50,260 nucleotides of DNA, from contig OMVU01000032.1 in NCBI GenBank assembly GCA_900314565.1, positions 1 through 50,260 of the forward strand, written 5' to 3'. Shown here piece after piece: positions 1 to 7,747 of the stretch (positions are counted from its first letter, which is position 1; each line of letters starts with the position of its first letter). Below the pieces are notes generated by a model. That model was not told where the DNA came from. It made no database searches and saw only the letters and a program-made list of their open reading frames with translations. A program made the translations under genes and the position numbers. Source of the DNA: an uncultured Eubacteriales bacterium (GTDB taxonomy: Bacteria; Bacillota; Clostridia; Lachnospirales; Lachnospiraceae).

Positions 1-61
1 AGATATACGCTCCGCGAGGATGCGCAGGGATTCGTTTCGGTATTATGTCAGCTGACGCTGA

Positions 62-100
62 CACGAATCCCGCGCCAAGTCTCGCGAGCGAGACTTGAAA
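62..100. repeat. REP-like hairpin repeat, copy A
   Basis: A GAATCCCGCGC header is followed by a perfect 10-bp stem (CAAGTCTCGC / GCGAGACTTG, positions 76-97) with a 2-base loop. It lies just before the V-ATPase B gene. Related copies occur near 25509, 35041 and 47072, and a shorter relic near 6021. The first 61 bases hold no gene start I can defend; they may contain the end of the preceding V-ATPase gene, but no frame is recognisable. Confidence 0.7.
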
Positions 101-116
101 ATGTGAGGAAAAACAT

Positions 117-1520
117 ATGTCAATTGAATATCTTGGTCTCAGTCAGATCAGCGGTCCGCTGGTCGTCCTCGAGGGCGTCCGCGGAGCAGCGTACGATGAG
201 ATCGTTGAATTCACCATAGACGGAAATGAAAAGCGTCTCGGCCGCATTATCGAGGATTATGAGGACAAGGCCGTTATCCAGGTCTTTGAGGGAACGGACG
301 GCATGTCTCTGACCAACACCCACACGGTCCTCACCGGACATCCCATGGAGCTGGCTGTCTCCTCAGAGATCCTCGGCAGGACTTTTGACGGGATCGGCAG
401 GCCGATCGACGGTCTGGGACCGGTCCGCGCGGAAGCACGCCTCAATGTGAACGGACTGCCGCTCAACCCCTGCAGGCGGGAATATCCGAGAAACTATATC
501 AATACGGGCTTTTCCGCGATCGACGGGCTTACGACTCTGATCCGCGGTCAGAAGCTCCCGATCTTCTCCGGGAACGGCCTTCCGCACAATGAGCTGGCTG
601 CCCAGCTCGTCCAGCAGGCATCCCTGGGAGCGGACAGCAATGAAAAGTTCGCGATCGTCTTTGCGGCGATGGGCGTAAAGTATGATATAGCGGAGTATTT
701 TCGCAGGACCTTTGAGGAGAGCGGTGTGTCGGATCATGTGACCATGTTCCTGAATCTGGCAAATGATCCTGTCGTCGAGCGTCTGATCACGCCAAAGGTG
801 GCGCTCACCGCTGCCGAGTACCTTGCGTTTGAAAAGGGAATGCATATCCTTGTCATTATGACGGATATCACATCCTACTGCGAGGCCATGCGCGAGGTGT
901 CTTCCTCGAAGGGGGAGATTCCGTCCAGAAAAGGCTATCCGGGCTATCTCTATTCGGATCTCGCTTCTCTCTACGAGAGGGCCGGACTGGTCGCAGGGCA
1001 GAAGGGGTCGGTCACTCAGATCCCGATCCTGACCATGCCGAACGATGATATCACGCACCCGATCCCCGACCTCACGGGGTATATTACCGAGGGCCAGATC
1101 GTGCTGGACCGCACGCTGCAGAACAAGGGCATTTATCCGCCGATCTCCGTGCTCCCGTCCCTCTCCCGACTGATGAAAGACGGCATCGGTGAGGGGTACA
1201 CCCGCGAAGATCATCAGGCTGTCGCGAACCAGCTCTTCTCATCCTACGCGAAGGTGTCTGACACACGGTCCCTGGCCTCAGTCATCGGCGAGGATGAGCT
1301 GTCTGAGACGGACAAAAAGTATCTTGCCTTCGGCAATGCGTTCGAAGAGAAATTTATCGGGCAGTCGGAGGCGGAGAACCGCTCTGTTATTGAGACCCTC
1401 GATATCGGCTGGAAGCTGCTCCGCATCCTTCCGAAGTCGGAGCTCGACCGGATCGATTCGAAAATGCTTGAGAAGTATTATAAGGGGAGCCAGAAAACGT
1501 ACGAGACCGCCAGACGATGA
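117..1520 (+). CDS. ntpB: V-type ATP synthase subunit B
   Basis: Regulatory (non-catalytic) B subunit of the V1 head of a V/A-type H+ or Na+ ATPase, which alternates with the catalytic A subunit in the A3B3 ring at the cytoplasmic face of the membrane. The 467-residue length is usual for the family. The N-terminal beta-barrel has the typical [10 protein letters not shown] start, and residues 151-159 (SGNGLPHNE) stand where the A subunit has its Walker A P-loop, as expected for B. The C-terminal part carries the family signature [13 protein letters not shown]. The gene is followed after 34 bases by subunit D, the usual A-B-D order of clostridial ntp operons; A would lie just outside the window. 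No strong Shine-Dalgarno precedes the ATG (only a weak GAGGAAA). Confidence 0.97.
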   Translation: MSIEYLGLSQISGPLVVLEGVRGAAYDEIVEFTIDGNEKRLGRIIEDYEDKAVIQVFEGTDGMSLTNTHTVLTGHPMELAVSSEILGRTFDGIGRPIDGLGPVRAEARLNVNGLPLNPCRREYPRNYINTGFSAIDGLTTLIRGQKLPIFSGNGLPHNELAAQLVQQASLGADSNEKFAIVFAAMGVKYDIAEYFRRTFEESGVSDHVTMFLNLANDPVVERLITPKVALTAAEYLAFEKGMHILVIMTDITSYCEAMREVSSSKGEIPSRKGYPGYLYSDLASLYERAGLVAGQKGSVTQIPILTMPNDDITHPIPDLTGYITEGQIVLDRTLQNKGIYPPISVLPSLSRLMKDGIGEGYTREDHQAVANQLFSSYAKVSDTRSLASVIGEDELSETDKKYLAFGNAFEEKFIGQSEAENRSVIETLDIGWKLLRILPKSELDRIDSKMLEKYYKGSQKTYETARR

Positions 1521-1554
1521 AATCAAGGGTGCGTCTGTGTAAGGAGGTGATCGT

Positions 1555-2175
1555 TTGGATCCGAATGAGGTCCCGACAAAAGGGAACCTGGTGCGGGCCA
1601 GGAACTCTCTGAAACTCTCCCGGCAGGGCTATGAGCTCATGGACAAAAAGAGGAACATCCTGATCCGTGAGCTGACGAAATATATCGAACAGGCGAAGGT
1701 CATTCAGATCTCGATCGATGAGGCATACAAAACGGCGTATGCAGCGCTGCAGCGGGCCAATATCCGGATGGGGATCGACAATGTCCAGGCCATTTCGCGG
1801 ACAGTCGATGTGGACGAATCGATCGATGTGCGCCTTCGAAGCGTCATGGGGACAGAGATTCCGCTTGTCCGCTATGCAAAGGAGGAGGGCGGAAAGCCGG
1901 CGTATTCTTTCTACAGCACGTATGAATCGCTTGACGAGGCCAAGAAAGCCTTTGTACGGGTGAAGGAGCTCACGCTCGAGCTCGCACAGGTAGAGATCGC
2001 TGCCTACCGGCTTGCTGCCGGTGTGCAGAAGACGCGGAAGAGGGCGAACGCGCTCCAGAATATCACGATTCCTTACTATGAGGAACTTGCAAAGAGTATT
2101 CAGAACTCACTGGAGGAGAAGGAGCGCGAGGAGTTCACGCGGCTGAAAGTGATCAAGAGAATGAAGGTAAAATGA
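1555..2175 (+). CDS. ntpD: V-type ATP synthase subunit D
   Basis: Subunit D forms the central rotor shaft of the V1 domain and couples ATP turnover in the A3B3 head to rotation of the membrane ring. The 206-residue protein starts PTKGNLVRARNSLKLSRQGY, the conserved N-terminal helix of the family, and is rich in long charged helices that would form the two-stranded coiled coil. The start is a TTG at 1555, chosen because a near-perfect AAGGAGGTGA lies 4 bases upstream and no ATG is suitably placed. It is the last gene of the ATPase operon seen here; a terminator follows only at 2437, after a 260-base spacer with DnaA-box-like sites. Confidence 0.96.
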   Translation: MDPNEVPTKGNLVRARNSLKLSRQGYELMDKKRNILIRELTKYIEQAKVIQISIDEAYKTAYAALQRANIRMGIDNVQAISRTVDVDESIDVRLRSVMGTEIPLVRYAKEEGGKPAYSFYSTYESLDEAKKAFVRVKELTLELAQVEIAAYRLAAGVQKTRKRANALQNITIPYYEELAKSIQNSLEEKEREEFTRLKVIKRMKVK

Positions 2176-2255
2176 CAGCCGGTGAAGCCTCCTGCCATGG
2201 TCCTTTGGATTACATAAGCCGTAAATTATGGCACGGCAGAACTGTCAAGCTTAAA

Positions 2256-2402
2256 TAATCCACAAAACGGACGTTCTTTTTGCAGAAGCGGGTTGACGTA
2301 AGAAATTCACGATAATTATGTGGATAATGTGGAAGAAGCCGTGCACAAATTGAAAAACCGCAGAAATTCCACTGTTTTTATGTGGATAACAAATGTGGAC
2401 AA
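2256..2402. promoter_or_regulatory. Cluster of DnaA-box-like sites
   Basis: Two perfect matches to the DnaA box TTATCCACA, read as TGTGGATAA on the plus strand, lie at 2319-2327 and 2381-2389. Two one-mismatch sites lie at 2256-2264 (TAATCCACA) and 2394-2402 (TGTGGACAA). The surrounding DNA is AT-rich compared with its neighbours. dnaA, dnaN and rpmH are not nearby, so this is not obviously the chromosomal origin. A DnaA-titration or DnaA-regulated site is the simplest reading, and it is an inference. Confidence 0.5.
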
Positions 2403-2436
2403 AAATAAAATGTTTCATTTTTGTTAAGAAATAATT

Positions 2437-2476
2437 AAAGGATATTTCGTCAATTTGACGAAATATCCTTTTTTTA
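2437..2476. terminator. Terminator after the ATPase operon
   Basis: Perfect 15-bp stem (AAAGGATATTTCGTC / GACGAAATATCCTTT) with a 5-base loop, followed by a run of T on the plus strand. It ends the ntp operon. The opposite strand is also AT-rich past the stem, so it may serve trxB, which converges from the right, as well. Confidence 0.9.
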
Positions 2477-2577
2477 CCAAAAGCAGTTGCTTTGCATTTA
2501 TGTAAACACAGGCCGGATGCGGACATCCGGGCCGGGCTGCCTTCTACAGAACAGCTGTCAGAAAGGTCTCCCGCAGA

Positions 2578-3492
2578 TCAGTGCGTAATCAGATAATCCT
2601 GCACCGAGGTCACGCAGTTCGCCCCGTCTGCGCAGGCAGTAATGATCTGGCGGAGCTGCTTTGCCCGCAGGTCACCTGCTGCGAAGACACCGGGCTCGGA
2701 GGTCCTGCCATCCTCGCCTGCAAGGATGTACCCGCCCCGGTCGAGCTCAAGCTGCCCCTCGACCAGACTGTTCGTCGGCTGGATCCCTACTGCCATAAAT
2801 ACACCGCTCACGGCAACTTCGCGGTCTCCCTCGCCTTTCGTGCTGGCGGTGAGGATGGAGGAGACCTGACCGTTCTCTCCGGAGATGGATGTGAGTGTGC
2901 GGGACCAGAGCATCTCTACGTTCTCCAGTGCAAGGAGACGGTCCTGAAGCACCTTTGCTGCCCGAAGCTCGTCCCTTCTGTGGATCACGTAGACCTTGCT
3001 GCACAGACGCGCAAGGAAAATGGCGTCTTCGACCGCGACATCTCCTCCTCCGACGACTGCGACTTCGCGGTTGCGGAAGAATGCACCGTCACAGGTCGCG
3101 CAGTAGGAGACACCCGTTCCTGCCAGCTCAAGTTCGCCCGGGACGCCCAGTTTTCTGTGGTTCGCACCCATCGCGAGGATGACTGTCTTCGTCTCGTAGG
3201 TCTCGTCGTCCGTTACGACTTTCTTGACGTCTCCCGAAAGTTCAAGGGCTGTGACTTCTGCAGTGACAAACTCCGCGCCGAGCTTTTCTGCGTGCTCACG
3301 CATCTGCATGCTGAGATCCATGCCGTTTATGCCCGGTGTCGCCGGATAATTATCCACCTCGTAGGTGTTGACGACCTGGCCGCCGCTCATGAAGTTCTGT
3401 TCGATGATGATAAAGTTCAGTTTTGCCCGCGTCGCATAGATCGCTGCGGTGAGTCCGGCCGGGCCGGAGCCGACGATGATAAGATCATACAT
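2578..3492 (-). CDS. trxB: Thioredoxin-disulfide reductase
   Basis: FAD- and NADPH-dependent enzyme that reduces thioredoxin in the cytoplasm; its likely partner, trxA, lies 2.2 kb away at 5680. The 304-residue length is normal for the low-molecular-weight bacterial type. Visible elements are the FAD-binding GSGPAG at residues 8-13, the redox-active CATC at 131-134, the NADPH-binding GGGDVA with downstream HRRDELRA, and the C-terminal FAD motif around VFAAGDLR. A strong AGAAAGGAGAA sits before the ATG. The gene starts 20 bases after the galK stop on the same strand, so the two are probably co-transcribed from the galK promoter, an odd pairing of sugar metabolism with redox maintenance. Confidence 0.97.
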   Translation of the reverse strand: MYDLIIVGSGPAGLTAAIYATRAKLNFIIIEQNFMSGGQVVNTYEVDNYPATPGINGMDLSMQMREHAEKLGAEFVTAEVTALELSGDVKKVVTDDETYETKTVILAMGANHRKLGVPGELELAGTGVSYCATCDGAFFRNREVAVVGGGDVAVEDAIFLARLCSKVYVIHRRDELRAAKVLQDRLLALENVEMLWSRTLTSISGENGQVSSILTASTKGEGDREVAVSGVFMAVGIQPTNSLVEGQLELDRGGYILAGEDGRTSEPGVFAAGDLRAKQLRQIITACADGANCVTSVQDYLITH

Positions 3493-3512
3493 TGGTTCGT
3501 TTCTCCTTTCTC

Positions 3513-4679
3513 TTATCCGATCCTGTGCGCGCCATCCCCTGCAAAGGCTTCATAAAAATCAGGTTCGATCCCGAACGCGTCCCTGTACTCCTGTTTTGTC
3601 ACTTCGAGGAAATTCGGGATCGCGTCTTTGCGGACTATGCTCACCGTGCATCCTGCGAATCCGCCGGTCATACGGCTTCCGATGACACCCGGGGTCCTCC
3701 AGGCCAGTTCTACCAGGAAATTGACTTCCGGGCAGGATACGTCGTAATCATTTCTGAGAGAAATGTGAGAAGCGTTCATTAGCTCTCCGAACCGGTGCAG
3801 GTTGTCAGCCCGAAGTGCACTGCAGGCCTGGATCGTCCTCTGATTCTCATAAACGACATGGCGGGCTCTCTTGACCAGGGTCGCATCCATCAGGACATCC
3901 TTGCAGCTCTCAAAGGTATCGCTGCTCAGGTCGCCCAGGAACTGGACATGCGTGACGGTCTGGAACTTCCGGAGGGCTCTGGCGCATTCCTGACGGCGGA
4001 TGTCGTACAGTTCGGCGATGTGAGGGTTCTTTACGTGACTGTTCGTGACAATGATCTCTGCATCACCGAGTTCAAGCGGTATGTACATATAGGTCAGGCG
4101 CTTGCTGTCCAGAAAAATGGCATGGTCCTTTTTCCCCATCGCGGCGGTGAACTGATTCATAATACCGAAATTGACGCCGATATAGCGGTTCTCCCCGTCC
4201 TGACAGATCAGCGCAATGTCAAGGTCTGAAAGATCACAGTCATAGAGCTCTCTGAGCATGAAGCCTGTGAGGACTTCGATTGCCGCGGAAGAGCAAAGTC
4301 CGACTTCGCGGGGAAGCGTGCTGTCGATCAGAAAATCAAAGCCGGTCGGTATGATCTGACCGTGTTCCCTGAAGCTCCAGATGACGCTCTTTACGTAGCG
4401 GGACCAGTCTTTATCTCTGCCGGGGACCAGCAGATCGAGCTCGTCCTCAAGGATCTCGTCGGAATCGACAGAGCAGGAGTAAAGCCGGATCTTCCGGTCG
4501 TTCCGCTTTCGGATCAGACCTGTGATACCGAGCGTCAGCGCGCAGGGGAATACATGTCCTCCGTTGTAGTCTGTATGTTCGCCGACAAGACTTACCCGGC
4601 CGGGTGCAAAGAAGGTCAAGACGCTGTCATCATATCCATAGAGCTGTCTGAACTTTTCAAGTAGAAGTTCTGTTCCCAT
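3513..4679 (-). CDS. galK: Galactokinase
   Basis: GHMP-family kinase that phosphorylates alpha-D-galactose to galactose-1-phosphate, first step of the Leloir pathway. The 388-residue protein has the galactokinase signature (PGRVSLVGEHTDYNGG, residues 26-41). The ATP-binding motif 2 is present in divergent form (GLCSSAA rather than GLSSSAS). The C-terminal motif 3 reads MTGGFAGC, one residue shorter than the usual MTGxGFGGC. GGGAGGTGG precedes the ATG. galT and galE are not in the window. A clear promoter with a palindromic spacer lies upstream (4708-4736), and trxB follows on the same strand. The assignment to galactokinase rather than another GHMP sugar kinase rests on motif 1 and overall length. 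Confidence 0.92.
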   Translation of the reverse strand: MGTELLLEKFRQLYGYDDSVLTFFAPGRVSLVGEHTDYNGGHVFPCALTLGITGLIRKRNDRKIRLYSCSVDSDEILEDELDLLVPGRDKDWSRYVKSVIWSFREHGQIIPTGFDFLIDSTLPREVGLCSSAAIEVLTGFMLRELYDCDLSDLDIALICQDGENRYIGVNFGIMNQFTAAMGKKDHAIFLDSKRLTYMYIPLELGDAEIIVTNSHVKNPHIAELYDIRRQECARALRKFQTVTHVQFLGDLSSDTFESCKDVLMDATLVKRARHVVYENQRTIQACSALRADNLHRFGELMNASHISLRNDYDVSCPEVNFLVELAWRTPGVIGSRMTGGFAGCTVSIVRKDAIPNFLEVTKQEYRDAFGIEPDFYEAFAGDGAHRIG

Positions 4680-4707
4680 GTCCCACCTCCCATAGTTATC
4701 TTATTCC

Positions 4708-4736
4708 ATTGTAAATTCTTGAAATTTCAAATTCAA
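4708..4736 (-). promoter_or_regulatory. galK promoter with operator-like palindrome
   Basis: On the minus strand a -35 TTGAAT and a -10 TACAAT are separated by 17 bases. The spacer contains the perfect 12-bp palindrome TTGAAATTTCAA (4719-4730), which is placed where a repressor would block RNA polymerase. Which regulator would bind is unknown. Confidence 0.75.
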
Positions 4737-4905
4737 TGGAATTATTGTACATTTTTATGAACAAAAAAGGTTTTTTGAGCGTAATTGTGTGCATAGAGCA
4801 TATTACAGTGCAGGAATCTCAAAAGCCGGGGAGATGCTGTCTCCGGTCAGATCGCTGTTTGCAGCGGATCCGGATCGAAAAGAAAAAACCGGTTCATGCG
4901 GGGGA

Positions 4906-4934
4906 TTTACATTTTATCAAATATGTTGTAGAAT
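4906..4934 (+). promoter_or_regulatory. trmB promoter
   Basis: -35 TTTACA (4906-4911), a 17-base spacer and -10 TAGAAT (4929-4934). Transcription would be expected to begin about 6-7 bases after the -10 box, which is at or next to the trmB ATG at 4941, leaving no room for a 5' leader. Confidence 0.7.
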
Positions 4935-4940
4935 ATGCCC

Positions 4941-5666
4941 ATGAGACTCAGAAATGTACCGGAAGCAAAAGAAATAGTAAAAAACAGCCACTACGTGATC
5001 AGGGAACCCTTCGGGATGCGCGGAAAGTGGAGAGAATTTGCGGACAGGCCGCTCTATGTTGAGATCGGTACCGGAAAAGGCAGTTTTCTCATGGAGACCG
5101 CGAGAAGACATCCGGAACGGGAATTTCTCGGGGTCGAACGCTATGAGAGCGTTCTCTACCGGGCGTGCGAGAAGATGGAGGGGAAAGAGGCGATGGACCC
5201 CGCGGCGCGGGCGATCCGCGCAGAGCAGGAGCATCAGGAGTCCGGCGGGGAAGATGTGAGAACCCCGGAGAATCTGCATTTTTTAAGCATGGATGCCAGA
5301 GATCTGCCGGATGTCTTCGCTCCCGGAGAGGTCGACGGACTGTATCTCAATTTCTCGGATCCCTGGCCGAAAGCGCGGCACGCGAAGAGGCGGCTCACGT
5401 CCCGGGAATTTCTGGCAGTCTACGAGAAGTTCCTGAAGGACGGAGGAATCCTTGAGTTCAAGACGGACAACAGGCCGCTCTTCGACTTTTCGGTCGAGGA
5501 GCTCACGGAGGTTCCGAACTGGGAAATTCTGGAGATCACATACGACCTGCACCATGATCCGGTCATGGGAGCGGGAAATGTGATGACGGAGTACGAAAAG
5601 AAATTTTCGGCTCTCGGCAATAAGATCAACAAGCTGAAGGCGGTCTTTCACTGTCCGCCGAATTGA
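4941..5666 (+). CDS. trmB: tRNA (guanine-N7-)-methyltransferase
   Basis: SAM-dependent class I methyltransferase that forms m7G46 in the variable loop of tRNAs. The SAM-binding motif EIGTGKGSF and the family-specific [14 protein letters not shown] are both clear, with the conserved DNRPLFDFS further on. At 241 residues it is longer than most homologues because of an Asp/Glu/Ala-rich insert between the VLYRACEKM helix and [12 protein letters not shown] chose the ATG at 4941 over an in-frame ATG at 4935 because MRLRNxP is the usual family start. No Shine-Dalgarno is visible and the -10 box ends at 4934, so the message is probably leaderless. trxA follows after 13 bases and is probably co-transcribed. 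Confidence 0.93.
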   Translation: MRLRNVPEAKEIVKNSHYVIREPFGMRGKWREFADRPLYVEIGTGKGSFLMETARRHPEREFLGVERYESVLYRACEKMEGKEAMDPAARAIRAEQEHQESGGEDVRTPENLHFLSMDARDLPDVFAPGEVDGLYLNFSDPWPKARHAKRRLTSREFLAVYEKFLKDGGILEFKTDNRPLFDFSVEELTEVPNWEILEITYDLHHDPVMGAGNVMTEYEKKFSALGNKINKLKAVFHCPPN

Positions 5667-5679
5667 GGAGGAAATAAGA

Positions 5680-6000
5680 ATGGTCATTAAGGTTACAGAG
5701 GAAACATTTGAAAATGAAGTGCTGAAGTCGGAGCTCCCGGTCCTTGTGGACTGCTATGCGGACTGGTGCGGGCCGTGCAAGATGATGGCTCCGGTGCTTG
5801 AGAAGATGGCGGAGAAGTTCGAGGGCAGGCTTAAGGTCTGCAAGGTCAATGTAGACGATGATTCCGCGATCGCGATGCAGTATAATGTCATGTCGATCCC
5901 GAACTTCATTTTCTTTAAGAACGGCGAGAACGTGAAGAATATCGTCGGCGGAATGAGCCCGAAGGATTTCGAGCAGAACATTGCTGCATTCCTCGGATGA
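5680..6000 (+). CDS. trxA: Thioredoxin
   Basis: Cytoplasmic dithiol reductant of 106 residues with the canonical WCGPCK active site (Cys30 and Cys33) and the cis-proline segment SIPNFIFF. An extra cysteine, Cys25, sits in the strand before the active site. GAGGAGGAAATAAG gives a strong ribosome binding site. It follows trmB at 13 bases and ends at a terminator (6104). Its presumed reductase is TrxB at 2578. Confidence 0.97.
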   Translation: MVIKVTEETFENEVLKSELPVLVDCYADWCGPCKMMAPVLEKMAEKFEGRLKVCKVNVDDDSAIAMQYNVMSIPNFIFFKNGENVKNIVGGMSPKDFEQNIAAFLG

Positions 6001-6019
6001 TCTGATATTTCAGTGTGAG

Positions 6020-6035
6020 ATCTCGCAAGCGAGAC
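6020..6035. repeat. Short relic of the TCTCGC hairpin repeat
   Basis: TCTCGC-AA-GCGAGA, a 6-bp stem resembling the core of the repeats at 76, 25520, 35056 and 47086 but without the GAATCCCGCGC header. It lies just after trxA. This could be chance. Confidence 0.35.
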
Positions 6036-6103
6036 TCGGATACTGCCGGAGGAACCTGACCGATCGGAGACGGTGGATCAGGTTCGTCCCTTCTGCGTAA
6101 GAC

Positions 6104-6145
6104 ACCCGGAAGGCCTGATCAAGACCCGGTCCTTCCGGGTTTTTG
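6104..6145 (+). terminator. Terminator of trmB-trxA
   Basis: A 10-bp GC-rich stem (ACCCGGAAGG / CCTTCCGGGT) is followed by TTTTT. A second dyad, GAACCTGA / TCAGGTTC, lies about 50 bases upstream at roughly 6051-6085. The remaining spacer to 6295 shows nothing else. Confidence 0.88.
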
Positions 6146-6295
6146 TGCGCACATTCCCTTTATTCCCGGCTGCCTCCACATCGACGTTTATGGGTATTTC
6201 TGACGCAGAATTCTCGTAATTCTTATCGTTCGATGAATGTGCAGAGTGTGACCGGGCACTGACCGAGTTTTACAGACTATGGGACGGAGACGGAT

Positions 6296-7198
6296 ATGAA
6301 CAAATATATGGCCTCGGCTTTGGGCGGAGGTGTCTGCTGGGGATTTATGGGTTTCTTTACCCGCCACCTGGCGGCGTACGGGATTGACGCGAACGGAGCG
6401 ATCGTAGTCAGGTGCGGTCTTGCCGCCATCTGTTTCGGAATCCTGATCCTTGTCACGGGACGGGAGCAGTTCAGGATCAGGCTTGCTGACCTGTGGTGCT
6501 TTCTCGGAACGGGCCTTTTAAGCCTGCTCTTCTTTACATTCTGCTATTTTCACGCGATCAATATGATGAGCCTGTCTGCGGCGGCAATTCTTCTGTACAC
6601 CGCACCGACGATCGTGATGCTTCTGTCGGCGGTACTTTTTGGGGAGAAGCTGACGAAGACCAGGATCCTGGCAGCCGTTCTCGCCTTCGCCGGATGCGCG
6701 CTGGTCTCCGGGATCGGGATGGGATCATCGATCACTCTGACAGGACTTCTGTTCGGCCTCGGGTCCGGATTCGGCTATGCGCTTTATACGATTTTTTCCA
6801 GGTATGCATTGAAGAAAGGCTACAGCAGCAGTACGATCAACTTCTACTCCTGCCTGCTGGCGTCAGTCGGCGCGTTCCTGATCTGGAGACTGCAGGGGCT
6901 GGCCGGCTGCATGACACAGTCCGGGCCGGCAGTTCTGTGGTGTCTCGGCACGGGCGTCGTCAGCTGTTTTATCCCATACATGCTGTATACCTTTTCGCTT
7001 ACGGGGCTTGAGAACGGGAAAGCGTCCATCCTTTCGTCCGTGGAGCCGGTCGTCGCGTCTTTAGTCGGGGTGTTCCTTTATAAGGAGCCGATGACCTTCC
7101 CGGCTCTTGTCGGGATCCTTCTGGTCCTGTCGGCGATCATGCTGCTCAATCAGAAAGCACAGGATCCGGGCGGGGAGCTGGGCAAAGATCCTGCTTAG
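6296..7198 (+). CDS. EamA-family (DMT superfamily) transporter
   Basis: Ten-helix inner-membrane permease of 300 residues with two EamA repeats, the second starting near residue 150 (GLLFGLGSGFGYALYTIFSR). The family exports or imports small metabolites such as amino acids or nucleosides, and substrate cannot be read from sequence. The first segment, ALGGGVCWGFMGFFTRHLAAYG, and the glycine- and proline-rich helix ends are typical (the run is shown here in part only: GGGVCWGFMGFF). The conserved SSVEPVVASLVG of the last repeat is present. A GGAGACGGAT sits before the ATG. It appears to be a single-gene unit between the trxA terminator and tRNA-Lys. Confidence 0.88.
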   Translation: MNKYMASALGGGVCWGFMGFFTRHLAAYGIDANGAIVVRCGLAAICFGILILVTGREQFRIRLADLWCFLGTGLLSLLFFTFCYFHAINMMSLSAAAILLYTAPTIVMLLSAVLFGEKLTKTRILAAVLAFAGCALVSGIGMGSSITLTGLLFGLGSGFGYALYTIFSRYALKKGYSSSTINFYSCLLASVGAFLIWRLQGLAGCMTQSGPAVLWCLGTGVVSCFIPYMLYTFSLTGLENGKASILSSVEPVVASLVGVFLYKEPMTFPALVGILLVLSAIMLLNQKAQDPGGELGKDPA

Positions 7199-7261
7199 TG
7201 TGCGGATGAAAAGCGGATGAACGGTTCGGCAAAAAAAGTTTTGAAAAAATGAAAAAAAGGC

Positions 7262-7290
7262 TTGCATTTTAGATATCAGATACGTATAAT
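7262..7290 (+). promoter_or_regulatory. tRNA-Lys promoter
   Basis: TTGCAT, a 17-base spacer and a perfect TATAAT, ending 35 bases before the mature tRNA 5' end. Confidence 0.85.
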
Positions 7291-7325
7291 AACACTTGCG
7301 CTGAGAAATCAGCAGCCAAAAGAAC

Positions 7326-7398
7326 GCGCTTCTAGCTCAGTTGGTAGAGCACCTGACTCTTAATCAGGGTGTCCGGGGTTCGAGTCCCCGGAGGCGCA
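7326..7398 (+). tRNA. tRNA-Lys (anticodon CUU)
   Basis: A 73-base cloverleaf folds by eye: acceptor stem GCGCUUC / GAGGCGC with one U-G pair, D arm GCUC / GAGC, anticodon stem CCUGA / UCAGG with loop CUCUUAA (anticodon CUU, reading AAG), T arm CGGGG / CCCCG, and discriminator A. CCA is not encoded. Confidence 0.97.
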
Positions 7399-7406
7399 TA
7401 TTTCGT

Positions 7407-7436
7407 AAGCACCTCGGATGAGGTGCTTATTTTTTT
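7407..7436 (+). terminator. tRNA-Lys terminator
   Basis: A perfect 9-bp stem (AAGCACCTC / GAGGTGCTT), a GGAT loop and then ATTTTTTT. Confidence 0.95.
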
Positions 7437-7440
7437 GCCC

Positions 7441-7498
7441 TCGCGCAGTACTCGAGACTTCAGTCAGTAAATAAGTGCGCAAAGTGAAAACCGGCTTC
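7441..7498 (+). repeat. Decayed partial copy of the 95-bp repeat module
   Basis: Resembles the left half of the module at 25546-25640: the shared blocks CGCGCA.TACTCG, GACTTCAGTC and GCGCAAAGTGAAA occur in the same order and spacing. It starts directly after the tRNA-Lys terminator. The rest of the 300-base gap to the next gene holds a promoter (7591) and several TTTGCA / TGCAAA half-sites. Confidence 0.6.
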
Positions 7499-7590
7499 CT
7501 GCTGCCATGTCTCCCCGGATCTTCCCTGTTTGGATTTATGAAAATAATGTGCAGTTACTTTGCATATATTTTACATGCCTTTGCATGTGA

Positions 7591-7619
7591 TTGACATTCT
7601 CTGCAAAATATTGTATATT
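7591..7619 (+). promoter_or_regulatory. Promoter of the LacI-type regulator
   Basis: TTGACA, a 17-base spacer and TATATT. TTTGCATG lies just upstream and TGCAAA lies inside the spacer, and further TTGCA and CGCAAA half-sites follow. These inverted half-sites are candidates for autoregulatory LacI-family operators, which is an inference. Confidence 0.7.
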
Positions 7620-7747
7620 TTACCTATAAACATTGCAGAAAAACGCAAATTATTGTGAAAAACATCAAATCACTTATTGGAAAAAGAAAAATATTTGCAT
7701 AAACAGCTGAGGATTTTCATAGAGAACCAGGCTGATCCGGAACCGAT

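Noticed and set aside
363-1214. 283-residue minus-strand open frame
   Set aside because: Antisense shadow of V-ATPase subunit B.
2246-2436. Chromosomal origin of replication
   Set aside because: DnaA boxes are present, but dnaA, dnaN, rpmH or other origin genes are not, and only four boxes are seen. It is reported as a cluster only.
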